Source: Nothopassalora personata (taxonomy: Eukaryota > Ascomycota > Dothideomycetes > Mycosphaerellales > Mycosphaerellaceae). From it: 64,000 bases of DNA. The notes beneath the pieces were generated by a model. It made no database searches. It was not told the DNA's origin and was given only the letters and a program-made list of their open reading frames with translations. Shown here piece after piece: positions 23,437-34,430 of this stretch. The position numbers and the translations under genes are program-made. The stretch covers positions 186,001 through 250,000 of the forward strand of contig CM066295.1 in NCBI GenBank assembly GCA_033816765.1, given 5' to 3'. Every line of letters starts with the position of its first letter. The first letter of the stretch is position 1.

Positions 23437-23823
23437 TCAAGGTGAGGTTGTTGTGTTAGCGCCAGTCGGGCCGAACGCACGAAGGGTTTTCATGTCTATA
23501 CTAAAAGTGCTACACCGGAAGAAAACTTCAGCTACCTCTTGGTTTATGCGGCGACATACCAGATATATTAAAGCGGCGACCGAGACATGCGGTACGTTTG
23601 CTCGCAGCGAGCTATCGCGAGTCGACTGGATTAAGAAGATGTCTACAAGATCTTCTAAACACCTCTCATAGATGTCGTCGCGCAATTCCCTAGAAATGCC
23701 GAAGAAGGAGCTTGCCTCTTGCACCGCTGGTAAGACCGTTATGCTCGAGAGTGAAAGACGAAGCTGGCACGTACGCGATGGACGAGTTAGTGAAGTTCCA
23801 ATTTCTGGATCCCGGTTCTGCAA
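23437..23823 (-). pseudogene. LPxELR-type fungal protein, N-terminal fragment
   Basis: A 128-codon minus-strand frame containing FFGISRELRDDIYERCL, the signature opening of the large fungal family whose members begin with L-P-x-E-L-R-D-x-I-Y (F-box-like or 2EXR-like proteins of unknown role), followed by a conserved-looking CRRINQE segment typical of the same family. The family is normally 200-400 residues; here the frame stops shortly after the second motif, so it is short or truncated. The start codon is uncertain. Confidence 0.5.
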
Positions 23824-23938
23824 CCCTGCCGCCCATCACAGGTCGCATTAGGCCCGTGGTTTAAATATGTGGACATGAAATAGGTCCATAGTCTCACAGA
23901 AGAGTGAGAAGAAACTCTTCGATCAGAGAGTCGTCGTT

Positions 23939-24960
23939 ATGCGGCGAAGCATATTCCGCTGTATGGGTTGCGCCTTGTTCGCATTAGTTGTCTTTCCAAA
24001 CTTCTTTCACACCTTGTCTATGCGCACTGGGATCCCACCACCGAACATTCAGAACGACGCAGCTCTCAATAGCAATCTCGGTTTCGGGTCTATCTACGTA
24101 CTCACAGAGAATATTTCAACCTGGCGCGTACAAGGCCTAAAGACGGCCGCACGATTAGCTGGACTCGATCTATATATTCCCATACAGCCTCGCTTGTCAC
24201 GGAAACAAATACGACGGAGGCTGGGTGGCGATATCATGAAGGAAAATATCGCCGTACTACGGCTCACCCAGAACTACGTGCAGCTCCTCGAGGAATTCGT
24301 GTCGTCGGACCGGGAAACAGTGCTCTTCCTCGAGGATGATGTTGATTTTAGTGTCGATATTAGAGCTTAGGCTGGACTGCTTTCGAAGACGATCTGGCTA
24401 CACCTTGCACAAGCCGACTTAGCATCCAACATGCATACTACAGACCTAGCGCGTCATTATCCGTATGGCCGTAACGTGTGGGATGTACTGTAGCTGGGCT
24501 ACTACGGTGTCGAGTTCATCGCGAACACCTAAGTCGTCCCGTATACCGACCCTTTTGCACTACCCTGGAGCTCACTTGTATCGAATTTCAACGCCTACTA
24601 TGCCTCTTTACGATCACAACATGTTCACGAGGGGCCACGGCAGCAGCAAGTCTTACTTGGGGTGGCGCCGATCGCAACGTATGGCTGGGCAACCACAAAG
24701 AGCCATGCAGTGACTTTACTCGCTCGACTGAAAGGAGATCGTGTCCAAAACATCGATGACGCGTTGCACATTGCGTGCAAAGGCTTAGCACAGAGGTGTG
24801 TGGCTACAGTGCCAGAACTGATGCACCACCACAAAGTTATAGGTTAGCAAATACTGAGATACGAGTTCAATGCGAGTGTTGAGACACAAGACCTCGAATG
24901 GTGGCGAAAGCAGCGCAAGTTTACGCACAACATCAGGCATAGTGCTCTTTGTAACGCGGG
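23939..24960 (+). pseudogene. Family GT25 glycosyltransferase, four in-frame stops
   Basis: ATG at 23939 with an N-terminal membrane anchor (about residues 8-27). Then come an IYVLTENIS segment, the LEDDVDFS box near residue 135 (acidic nucleotide-sugar-binding region of GT25 enzymes), and further on a YPYGRNVWDVL segment and a C-terminal AIATYGWA-type region. One reading frame runs from 23939 to about 24960 without any frameshift, but it is closed at 24368 (TAG), 24491 (TAG), 24530 (TAA) and 24845 (TAG). Each is a single C-to-T or G-to-A step from Gln or Trp. That is the pattern RIP leaves, on what appears to be a single-copy gene here. Fungal GT25 proteins are Golgi-type enzymes; this copy cannot make full-length protein. 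Confidence 0.75.
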
Positions 24961-25272
24961 TTAGTCCGGTAAGAAGAGTAAGCGTTTCTAGCAGTGTCTT
25001 CCGAGGACAGACGACGAGAACATCTAGATAGGCACCTGTTACCTATGGCATCATCTTTTGTATATATTTGAGTGTAAGAACAAATCGGGGGCGCTGTATC
25101 TTGTTAACCATCGCGAACGACTTCTTTCACTGTCCATCTTTATATATGTGGCGGCTCTCGCCATGGTGAAGCTACTATGGGCAAGATCACCTTGATCGGA
25201 GGACAGACGGGAACCTTCCGGAGCCGGGAGGGATAGTCGTCCGTGTGGGTCACTACTAATGTAGGAGCGTAG

Positions 25273-25563
25273 ATGTATGGGAGAAAGCCCCGGCGGCCCA
25301 AAAGACCGTACGGACAGTCGCTATCTATAAACAAGGGTACTTATGACGCCCGTATGGTATTGGCTCCCGTAAGGGACGACGTCCGTAGCGAGAAAGCTGC
25401 CGCTCGGGACAACCTAGCGCATGGAACCCATGCCGCGCGGGATATCCTAGCGCACGGCGCATATGCCGCACGGGTGACATGGCCTTACGGAATCGATGCC
25501 GCCAACGATAAACATCCTCCTAGGCCTCTTGTGAAACTAGTGGAGATGGAAGTTTGGAACTAG
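25273..25563 (+). CDS. Hypothetical ORF with 11-residue repeats, cut by an LTR
   Basis: ATG at 25273, 96 codons. Residues 43-75 are three tandem 11-residue units (AARDNLAHGTH, AARDILAHGAY, then a diverged AARVTWPYGID), encoded by three 33-bp units at 25399-25497. The N-terminus is basic. The last three codons and the stop lie inside the solo LTR that begins at 25555, so the original C-terminus is lost. No family recognised. Whether it was ever a gene is uncertain. Confidence 0.3.
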   Translation: MYGRKPRRPKRPYGQSLSINKGTYDARMVLAPVRDDVRSEKAAARDNLAHGTHAARDILAHGAYAARVTWPYGIDAANDKHPPRPLVKLVEMEVWN

Positions 25564-25778
25564 GGTATTAAGTCTAGAAATCAGGGTATGAAAAACCATG
25601 TTTATTACAAGTAGTGGCACCCTTAAGGTGCTTATATAAGTCTTCTTTTGATAAGAGGCCCTTAATCCCTGTAATTTAGGTGCCTAATCTCATTTCCTAA
25701 GAACAAGTAATTACCACACTCAATCAGGTTATGTCACCCTCAAAACCTGCTACCCATGCATCATCCTGGCGCTTTACA
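25555..25778 (-). repeat. Solo 224-bp LTR, minus orientation
   Basis: On the plus strand it runs from TGGAACTAGGG to GCGCTTTACA, i.e. TG/CA ends. It is the inverted twin of 58806-59029, also exactly 224 bp, and shares the TATATAAGCACC stretch (a plausible TATA region) and the flanking ACCTTAAGG. It is less RIP-altered than the twin. No matching 5-bp duplication: AAGTT on the left, CCTCT on the right. No internal retrotransposon sequence adjoins it. Confidence 0.8.
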
Positions 25779-26391
25779 CCTCTCGTTACATCGTAGCACG
25801 TGGTTAAGCATGTCGCCTGTTGCTCTGTCGCTTGTGCAAATGTGGCCCCAATGTTGCTCCGAGACACTTGCAACATGATTCCATCATTTCTAAGCTCACA
25901 ATAATCACCTGTCATTATCTGGCGAGTGCTGTCCTCATCTCTGACGAATGGCTCCTTAAGAGCAAACACCAGTAGCACCTGCTGAACGAGCTGGCACCCG
26001 GCCGGTGCCAAACCTTCGAGGCTTCTGGGTCTGCTCTTCTTGTCGAATGACTAACAATCCTACTCTTTCGCCTACGCGTTGTACCGTCTGTCAGCATAGT
26101 AGATTCCGGCAGTGCTATACATACTAAGAGCTGTCGGATGGGATACGAAGCAGATTGATGCGGCAAGACCACGCCTCGATTGATTGGATGAGAAAGCGCG
26201 ATACTTCATTGCTAAGAAGAGGCAGTGCTAGTATTCTTGGACCGAGAGCCAACGGACGACTGCTCGCGAAACGGGCTTGGTGCGGGCGGCTACACAAGGC
26301 TGTTACGGTGTTCTATATATTGCCGCACTCGTCCTCTTTGTGCTCCCTATCATCTACTGTCGGCACTTAGCACTCGCTCGCACCTGCTTCA

Positions 26392-27165
26392 ATGGACGGC
26401 TCTTTATTCGGAAGACTATCACCTGAGCTGCGGGCCGAAATCTGGACCTATGCCTTGACCGATACTACTATTGTCGTCGATATCAATGCGCATCTCAAGA
26501 AGCCAGGCATCGGCATACCACATCTCAAAAAGCCAGGTATTAGCCTACCACCGGAGGAAGAAAATCACGTCTGGGAGGCACTAAGAGTCCAGCTCCTCCC
26601 TGCCCTGTCTCAGACGTGCATCGAGATCCGCAACGAAACCTATGCGATGGTTCTCCACCATTGCACCTTTTAGTTCAAGGCCGACAAGCACTTATCCTCC
26701 GCCGTTTGGCCGGCATGGACGCATGACTTCTTCGGACCACATCGAAGTCTGGTACGCAGAGTACTTCTGGATCTTGGTCTGCTGCGCCCCAAAAATAGCT
26801 TCTGCAGTCCGCTATGGAAACACGTCTTTACCCTCCGGGAAAGCATTCACCCAGCCGCTGCTGTGCTGTTAGCACTCTCCTAGTACACAGAGCTCCGTGG
26901 CGGAAAAATTGCCTTCCCCTTTTCATTGGATGTAGCGTTCAACGAGGAGGTGCTAGCCCGTGACTGGCCGCGCGAGTATCATTGGGGTGAGATCACATTT
27001 GAGGAGGACTCTAGAATCAGGATTAAACACGGGCTCGATCGGAAGAGAAAGAAGTATTACTCGGACATCGCGCTTGCGGCATCGGAGGACCTTGGGAGTT
27101 TGCGCCATCTGTCGTTCATTCCTGTGCTCGTACCCAGTCGGAGGCGCTACCTAAAGGAACGATAG
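26392..27165 (+). pseudogene. LPxELR/2EXR-type protein with two in-frame stops
   Basis: ATG at 26392. Residues 3-18 read SLFGRLSPELRAEIWTYAL, the 2EXR-type opening (L-x-x-E-L-R-x-x-I-W). The same frame runs to a TAG at 27163-27165 (258 codons) but contains TAG at 26671 and 26881. Sequence after each stop remains coding-like: a segment on hydrophobic and aromatic residues, then a basic C-terminus near 27030-27160. A 13-residue near-repeat (LKKPGIGIP, LKKPGISLP) occurs at residues 36-57. Family members are fungal proteins of unknown function. The stops are one transition away from Trp or Gln codons. Confidence 0.65.
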
Positions 27166-28225
27166 ACTCACGCTCTTAAGCGACATAGATCATCGAGGAG
27201 ATATTATTTCATACGCGCACGCGACTCTGTCTTTACTACATTAGTACTTCTTCACTAGTGACCTCGCTTCTTAGGACTGTTAGAACAGAGCTTAGACTTT
27301 GCAGTTCACATCTGCCAGCTATTGGCCAGCTACTGCCATGGCTGTTTCGAAGTTGCACCTACATGTTGCAACGTTTACGCCCGGGCGTTATATGTGAGGT
27401 TAATCTGCCTTTAAGAAAGGCGGAATACATCAGATTACTAGCAGTCGTAAAGTAAGAATAATGATGACGGGAAGGTTCTGAGCCTTGTACGTGGTTATAT
27501 GCTTTCGACAAGGACACGGTAATTATAATCTTGCTCTGACCCGACAGCATAGGACGGAAGCATCATCGACGTAGTGCTTATATGTCGCAGCTTCAATTGA
27601 CATTGTATGGAATCGTTTTCCTTAGTAACATATCCTTTTTAACTAAAGCTGACTGTGTCAAGGATTCCGGCCCTTAAAACATTGATGCTTCGTCTCCCTT
27701 CCAGGCGAAGACTCCATAACAACAGACAAGTTTTGGGACAGGTACGTATCGAGGACGTGTTTACTTCGGTCGTAGTTGACTTCCTTTTCAGGTCTCTGTC
27801 GCGAGGAGCGGCGTTTAGTGCGCTTCTAACGCTTTGTGGTCGTGGAGTCGTCTTCTGTGTCTAGACAGATCATCTTAACTTCCTCATTTATTAGTGTATC
27901 TAGCAAGGTCAGCGATCGTACTGCTTGTCGTGTTAGACATGGATGACTTATACCGGTATCGTTTCTAGCCCTTCGATTTAGGCTCGGCTGTGGAGTGTCG
28001 AACGTGTTCCTCTGCTTAGGAGTTGTTACGCTCGCGGCAAGGAACGTCCATGATCGGTTGTTGAGGCTCAGCCGTGGGGTTGGTGGCGCCGGGTTCGACC
28101 ACTTCCGGGTAGCTTCTTTGCCGACGAAATTTGGACAACTGACTCTAAGCCCAGCTGTTCAAAACTTTCCCGGTGTTGTAGCGAATGTGGTCCAAACAGC
28201 GAGTAATACAAATTGTAGATCGACG

Positions 28226-29161
28226 TTATATTCCACGCTCGTCCTCGTAGGCGTCAGTGAGGGGCTCGCCAATCCGGTTCAAAGTGCTTTCTAGAAGATC
28301 AAACACGAATCCTGCCCTTAATAGACGGACGTGCGCTCTTTCGGTATCATTCTGCCCTGACGACGATGGATATGTGCTCGATGCCGCTTCGATGATGGCC
28401 CAAGCGCCTTGCTCGGTCTCCCACATATCATCTTCGGAACAAGCGCATATGTTGTACTTAATGTGAAGGACCCTTGCAGCGGTCGCAAGCGTTAGAGCCA
28501 CTGATCTGGCAGCTATGATCTTCGTGAGATTTGACTGTAGGAAGTGACAGACGCCTAATCGTAGCAAAAGCATTGAATCTTCGATCCTGTGTCTCGTTGG
28601 GCCCTTTGCATCGTCCGGAGATTCTGCATCTTAGGCAGGCGCGGCAGTTGACAAGCACAGTCTGAAATGCCCCGCTGGCCCAAGGCGTGGAGTGGACTCG
28701 AACGTTATGAACTTAGTCAAGGCTTCGCCGCCGTGTGCAATTAAATCTTGGCTCAAGGCTAGGTTGCGCCGGGTACTACCGCTGCTGACCGGATGAGAGT
28801 TATGGCTGTCGCCGGTTTCGAAGCCTGTCCCGCATATCTCGAGAGCTGAGAAAGGCGTCCAGGAGGCAGGCAGGGCTAGTACAGTGTTGGTTGCTAGAAC
28901 TAAGGAGGTATTGGGATCGGAGGCGTTAACTTCTAGCAGCTGAAGGTTTGGCAACGTGTCTAAGATGTCGAAGGACGATGGCGCCGCAGATTGACTTCGC
29001 TGGACAGTGTTCGACATGAGCGAGAGTTTCGGCGCGGTAGTATCTTGTGTGCATAAGTGATCCGATAATTCGGCATTGTTGATTGCCGTGAAGCCGTTGT
29101 TACCGTTTGACATGGTCATGATTGAAGCTGGACTGTCAAACTCGTGTAAGGCTTTGAGCAT
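28226..29161 (-). pseudogene. LRR/F-box-like protein remnant, one in-frame stop
   Basis: One minus-strand frame extends from an ATG at 29161 to a stop at 28226 (312 codons), interrupted only by a TAA at about 28631 (one C-to-T step from CAA). The first part has DTLPNLQLLEVNA, reminiscent of a leucine-rich repeat in fungal F-box proteins. The second is a helical, hydrophobic segment followed by an acidic stretch. Coding-like sequence with an LHSLHIS segment continues upstream to about 29346 in another frame, so the true start is probably earlier and lost by an indel or a missed intron. Family assignment is tentative. Confidence 0.45.
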
Positions 29162-29895
29162 GAAGGTAGGCTATTTCCTGATCTATTAGGACATGAGATA
29201 TGTAGTGAATGGAGTTGGAATGGCCGATTTTTGCCGGGCGGCGCGTCTATAAAGCGATCCGCCAAGCAATCATGTGATAGCACAGCCGCGAGCGCGACTC
29301 CTTGCCAGATATACACTTCATTCAGGATTACTTCTACACCTATCAACGGACATCGAGACTCATGAAGCTGAAGCGGGCTCGGTGTTGGTGTCTATTTCTG
29401 GGTTCAAGACTGGTCCCAGCAGATGGCTGTAGACGAATGCTGTCCACTCATTGCAGCGCATATAGCCCATGTCAGGCTATGGAGGTTTCAGCAGAGCTAT
29501 CAATACACGGATTGTGCCTCTGTAGCTGTCCGGAACGACGAGGGCTAACGAATATCACATCATCGCCTAATGTTAGACAACATCACAAGTCTTTCTGTAC
29601 GAACTGGCCAACCTCAGCCAACCGGCCAGACGAAGACCCATGTCTCCAACGAAACGACAGAGAGCTGGTGTGACACTGTCTACTGTGTAACTTCCCGCCT
29701 GATGCTTGTAGCGACTGACTAGGTCGTGTTGCTACGTTGCCAACACGTCATTACAAGCACAGCCATCCGACCAAGGCCAGGACGCCAGCATAAATGCAGC
29801 GCTGCATCCGTCCACTTTTGAATCTCTCCGCACACAACTCCTTCCTTTCCTCCCACCCAGACTCAATCTGCCCTTCGAGAAACCGACGGCCCACA

Positions 29896-30753
29896 ATGAA
29901 TTACTCGCCTCTCGGGCGACTATCGGCGGAGGTGCGATCAGCTATCTGGTCCCTGGTGCTGCAAGAATGTGAATTCATCGTTGACCCTACCGAAGGTAGC
30001 CCTCGGTTGTACCCTGGCACGAATAATGGGCTCGCAATCACCCAAGTCTGCAGGCAGATGCGAGAGGAGACTGGCGACATGGTGTACTTCGATAGCACAA
30101 TCTATGTGCTAGGCAACCACATCCAGCATGGTGACGCGCAGGCATGGCATGTATCAGTTCAGGACTTTTTCGGCAGCCGTCTTCGTTTTGTGCGACGGCT
30201 TGTACTCGCCCTGGGTCCTCGCAATACTACTATGGGGGATATGGGCGCCCCAGAGATACCCTGGAATTTGATTGCAGAGCTTCGGCTGCAAATACATCGC
30301 AGCGGTGCATTGGTCATCGACTTCACAACGACTCCTGGAAGAGCGCGAACGACGGCGGCTGTCCGCATGCCACTGAGCGTTCAACTTGCTCGCGATCATG
30401 TCTTCGAGCCACTTATGAGACGCTTCCGCCCGAACGCGGTAAGAGCCTAGCGAAGCCGCGTGAACTACATTCCCTGGGAATACGCTAAGACACTTCGAGT
30501 GGAATTTGGCTTGACTCTGTCTCAGATCGAAGAGCATTGCAATGGGTGGCCCGGGGACCCCAAGGCATTCTGTGAGCTGATGGAGCGCAAGTTGATTGGC
30601 ATCAACCGGCGCCTTGGTCGTCACTCCGCCCAATGCGACCCTGAGACGGAGCGAAGCCTTCTGCAAGGCCCACGCTTCTCGTACACAATCAGTGAGGACG
30701 GAAGACGGAGCCTACGGTTCGGCCGGCGTCGGCGGGACACACTCTTTAAATGA
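29896..30753 (+). pseudogene. LPxELR/2EXR-type protein with one in-frame TAG
   Basis: The ATG at 29896 is preferred over the upstream in-frame ATG at 29794 because family members start directly at the motif; it gives MNYSPLGRLSAEVRSAIWSL. Further on ITQVCRQMREETGDMVYFDS matches the second family signature (L-x-x-V-C-R-Q-x-x-x-E). The frame stops at a TAG (30448-30450), then stays open in the same frame to 30753 with coding-like sequence (LTLSQIEEHCNGWPGD). A GTAAGA donor-like site lies just before the stop, but no good acceptor restores a better frame. So either one nonsense change shortens the protein to 184 residues, or the remainder is vestigial. Best preserved of the family members here. 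Confidence 0.6.
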
Positions 30754-31039
30754 GTCCGCAAGATTCACGACGTACGAGAGTGAGGACGAAGGTGGGCAAG
30801 GGACTCGAGAGATGATTATAGTACCGATATTCGCCAAGTTAAGCTTCACAAGTCCCTCAATTTCAGGACATCTGAACCTACACAACCAAATTGCCGCATT
30901 ACCACCAGCGCTACACAAATCCGGCATCCCGCAACTCTCGCCATCGACTTACAAGTGATTGACCACAATTCTTTAATAGTCCGAGGTCGGACGTAGAATA
31001 CTTAGACGACCACTTATCCCTGCGAACCGCTAACCTCTG

Positions 31040-32960
31040 ACAGATCTCCAGTCTCGTAGGACTCCACAGCGCTCAGAATATCTGGTTTGTGTAGAAGACC
31101 CATCTTATGGCTATCATTAGATGTTCCGGCAGAGAACGTCATTTTCCGTTGAAAGTACCACAAGAGCCCTTCGACGCGCGCAATCTGGAGGGCCAGCCAC
31201 AAGATTCTCCCAACTCTAGTATCATGCTGCTCCTGCAGCGTGCCCTCTTGCTAAGCCCCAGCTTCATAGCGTTCATCACGAGGTTCAAAGAAAGTCCATG
31301 TCCAGAACAAGCCACGAAGTAGATAATCCTCGGACAAAGATAGCCCTTCTTGATCCGGAAGGGGGGGGGGGGCGTTCTCGATCGTTATGGACTCGACTAG
31401 CGGTCCTCGGGTATTTCCGGGCAAGCTCGTTCAGGTAGTTGGCAAGTGTATACCAGCGGACATGGAGAGCAACCGTACGAGCAAGGCCCTGTAAGTGCGT
31501 CAATGATGCAGATTCAAAGCAGTATATGCTTATCAGGAACACGTGTAGCAATGGGAGGCATTCCTCAAGTGGTCGGGCGTTATACCGCTTCACCACTAAG
31601 TTGAGACTTGATGCCCAGAAGTGTGTGCAGATATTAAGTCTCTGGACGTCGACATCTCTACATGAGCTTAGACTCGCGTTCGTCAGCTTTGATTAGGCGG
31701 TAGTGGACTGAATGGCAGCCGATAGTGGGGCGATACTGCTGTACTGCGACCGTAAGGTGTGCCACGATAAGCTAAACTCGAAGAGGGCACAAGAGTTTAC
31801 GATGGCAGACTCTGCTCCGTACTGGCCCAAGCGACCGGCTTCCTGGCTTAGCGGCTCGAGTGCATTCTCAGAAGCTGCTAGTACGAGATGTGTGTCGTAG
31901 CCGGCGATGTTCATCGCGTGGAACTCCATGGCTCGATGTCCTGTGGTGATGTTCTGAGGATGCTGGACAGCTCCAGAACAGATGAGCCGACACAGCAATA
32001 CCAGTCCCTCTTGAGCATTCAAGAATGGCTGCTGGCACGTAAGAGCCACGGCATATAGGCACAGCTTCCGCAGACTTGGTCTTTCGACGATGGCCTAGTG
32101 ATGATAAGGCCTGCCTTTGTCCACATACCCATCCGCAACTTTCGAGTACCATGCTGAGGCGGCAGAGCCCCATGTGTTATGCAACTCTCTATCGTCTTCG
32201 ATTGCCATTCAATATCGTGCAATATCGCCTAGGCATTCCATCAACGTGAGCTTCAAGCTCGGGACCGTGTCGACTCTGTGGAGAATTAAAGCCAACATGA
32301 TGTAGGCCACTCCGATGAGATGCAGCATATGTTTAAGTGAGTCGGGTCGGCGGGCTCGCAGCAGCTGTGCCTTGGTCAGCGTCTATGTGACCGAAAGATT
32401 CGTCCAACGTACCTCCAAGAAATCCTGGATGCTATACTTCCACAAGCGGGCTGGCAATCCTAGTGTCTGGACCTCACTCTGCATTGCTGGTGTTGCAGCC
32501 GGATGTAAAGCTACTATGTAGAAATCGTAATGCTCGTATAACAGCGCCCGATGTATGCCAACTAACGTAGTCCAATGCTCGTCACCCATATTCGCCGACT
32601 CTTTTGACTGTCCCCTAAGGACGCTCTTACAGTTGGCTTCTGCCATGACTAGTCGACGATGAGATTCCCCCAACTTACTCTCCAGTTGCTCTTGCGAGAC
32701 AGGACTTGCGCATGGTTGGAGGATGAGACCGGGATAACGGCCGTTATGTCGCATGTCACGCATGGAGACGGCCGTGGAGGGAGCCAGCAACGAGATGACG
32801 TGGTCCAGGTAAGGCTCTTGTCCCAGCCTCGATGAAGTCCACAGTGCCGTTTTCGAGAGACGTTAAGGACAATTCGGAGAGAATAAGAGCAGAATGATCC
32901 TTCTTGACCCTTAGACGCAGCAGAAGCACGCATTATAGAGGAGAGAGGCACCGTGCCAGG
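31040..32960 (-). pseudogene. Est1/Smg-like (EST1 DNA/RNA-binding) protein, degenerate
   Basis: Successive minus-strand stretches follow the order of fungal Est1-like DNA/RNA-binding-domain proteins. At 32790-32395 there is a segment with EHWTTLVGIHRALLYEHYDF and LPARLWKYSIQDFLE. A probable 42-nt intron (GTACGT...CTGACCAAG) follows, then HSL-like MLHLIGVAYIMLAL and MECLGDIARYCMAIEDD (32350-32180), the conserved signature of the family. Next are a TAG near 32098, ALTCQQPFLNAQEGLVL (32049-31990), LPLLHVFLISIYCFESAS (31560-31510), and a final RVEGLLWY stretch near 31170. These are spread over several frames with stops between them, so the gene is broken. The family is linked to telomerase and nonsense-mediated decay factors; most fungi carry several diverged paralogues of unknown role. 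Confidence 0.6.
31361..31372. repeat. G12 homopolymer
   Basis: Twelve consecutive G in the Est1-like pseudogene, in the codons after RERPP. Such a run is prone to slippage and may itself be one source of frame loss. Confidence 0.9.
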
Positions 32961-33333
32961 CAATCACTGCAGTTCGCCTCCCGTTAGTGTCCAAGGGCAT
33001 GCAAGCCAGAAAGGCTCTACATCAAAGAAGGCAGCCGTTGTGGCTATGCTACGACAGTAATGCGCAACGTCCCTCAAAGGCTTAAGAATTCGGCAGGGCT
33101 GTACAATAGCACGACTTCATTCACGCTTCCACACGCTTTGCAAACTCATTCGCTGGGGCCACTCAACAAACGCGATTGTGGTTGGCAGTCACAGTTGGTG
33201 ATATTGCTCATCATTGAAGCTCGAATCACTAATCACAAGCAGACGAGGACGACTATATACACAGTATTTACGAGTACTTTGACCTCGACGGGAGCATCCA
33301 TGAATATAGCACCGGCACGCTACCAGATAGTAG

Positions 33334-33560
33334 TCAAGCCTTAGGCAGCTCGACTTCAACAACGCCAGGAGGTAACTTCACACCGACAACGTAACCTGCA
33401 AGAATCAGCGCGAGTGTCAGCAGAACTTCATCGCCCCACATAGTGACGGTGACGGTCTGCTCGGCACAGAGAACGAGGACTACGACTGTGTTCGCCATCA
33501 ACACTACCTCCCGTCGTGCTGCGCAGGCATGCCTGAAAGAAGACCTGGCAAATGGGGAGG
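33334..33560 (-). CDS. Small membrane-segment ORF, possible last exon
   Basis: ATG at 33498 to TGA at 33334: 54 codons with two hydrophobic stretches, MANTVVVLVLCA and EVLLTLALILAGYVVGV, ending in LPPGVVEVELPKA. The frame stays open upstream of the ATG to an acceptor-like TTCTTTCAG at about 33530, so it may be the last exon of a longer gene rather than a micro-protein. No family recognised. Plausible on composition only. Confidence 0.35.
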
Positions 33561-33610
33561 AGTTCGAAGCTCAGTTCTGGTCGAGTAGAGCTATTGTGTT
33601 ATTGTTTTAA

Positions 33611-34122
33611 CGGGGTCAGTCTTCTTCAGTATCATCGTCAATGCTAATGGGTCCCACAAAATGCTTCGGATCCTTGCCTTGGCCGCGATGCTCCTTGCAC
33701 ATGAACCAAGAGAACGAATCACCACTCTGATTCCGCTGCGGGAATGAAACTCATCATTATCGGTGACATCGTCTCAAGCCTGAGTGTTCCGGAGGCTCAT
33801 GACAGAAGAAGTGGTCACTGACGCGCCAAGTAGCGACATTGATTTCCAACTGGGTGAAGTGCTCCGAGCACCTACGACACAGCAAGTGTGTTAGAAGCAA
33901 GGCGCACATCACTCCTTTGCCTCGACAAGCTGCCTCTGCGCTACAGTCGACAAGCCTGGAATTAAGCGCGCTGAGTCTCTGCTTCACCTTCCGGATGCTG
34001 CTTCTTCGACGTCTTGATAGCATTGCTCGCAGTAGACTACCATCAACAACGCCGAGCACTGTCTGTGGGAACTCCAGGATCCACGGACAAGCAGTGAGCG
34101 GTTGTGCCTGGTCCGATTGCAA
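33611..34122 (-). CDS. Hypothetical protein, exon structure uncertain
   Basis: A minus-strand frame from about 34122 to 33757 is Cys/Arg-rich, with a CRRCSEHFTQLEINVATW segment and HFFCHEPP at its end. Just downstream, after an acceptor-like CATTCCCGCAG, another open stretch (33733-33611) reads SGDSFSWFMCKEHRGQGKD and ends in an acidic tail, DDDTEED, then TGA. The two probably form one gene, but the only intron that fits is shorter than usual, so the junction is unresolved. No ATG is obvious for the 5' end. Cys and His spacing hints at a zinc-binding fold but I cannot name a family. Confidence 0.35.
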
Positions 34123-34430
34123 GCAGTCGAATCAATATCAGGTTTTCGAGTATCAGCTGAGCGCGAGTGGCGCTCGGAGGCTTTGCAAATGACAAGGCAC
34201 GAGCGATGCGCGAAGGATAGTCGAATAGGCATGGCGGTGAGTCTCTCGTTCTTGAGCAATGCATGCACACCGATACGATCCAATTGGGACGAAGCAGAAC
34301 AAGGTGGCAGAGATGTTGATGTTGATGTTGACCAGACGAGAACGCGAAGCGGTCTCAGACCATCAATAGACACTAGTACCGATTGGGTAAGACAGAATAA
34401 ATCAACATGCATTGGTATCTCACAGAACAC

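Noticed and set aside
29794..29895. Upstream ATG of the 29896 gene as the real start
   Set aside because: The added 34 residues are Ser/Pro-rich and lie before the usual family start; the second ATG directly precedes the conserved motif.
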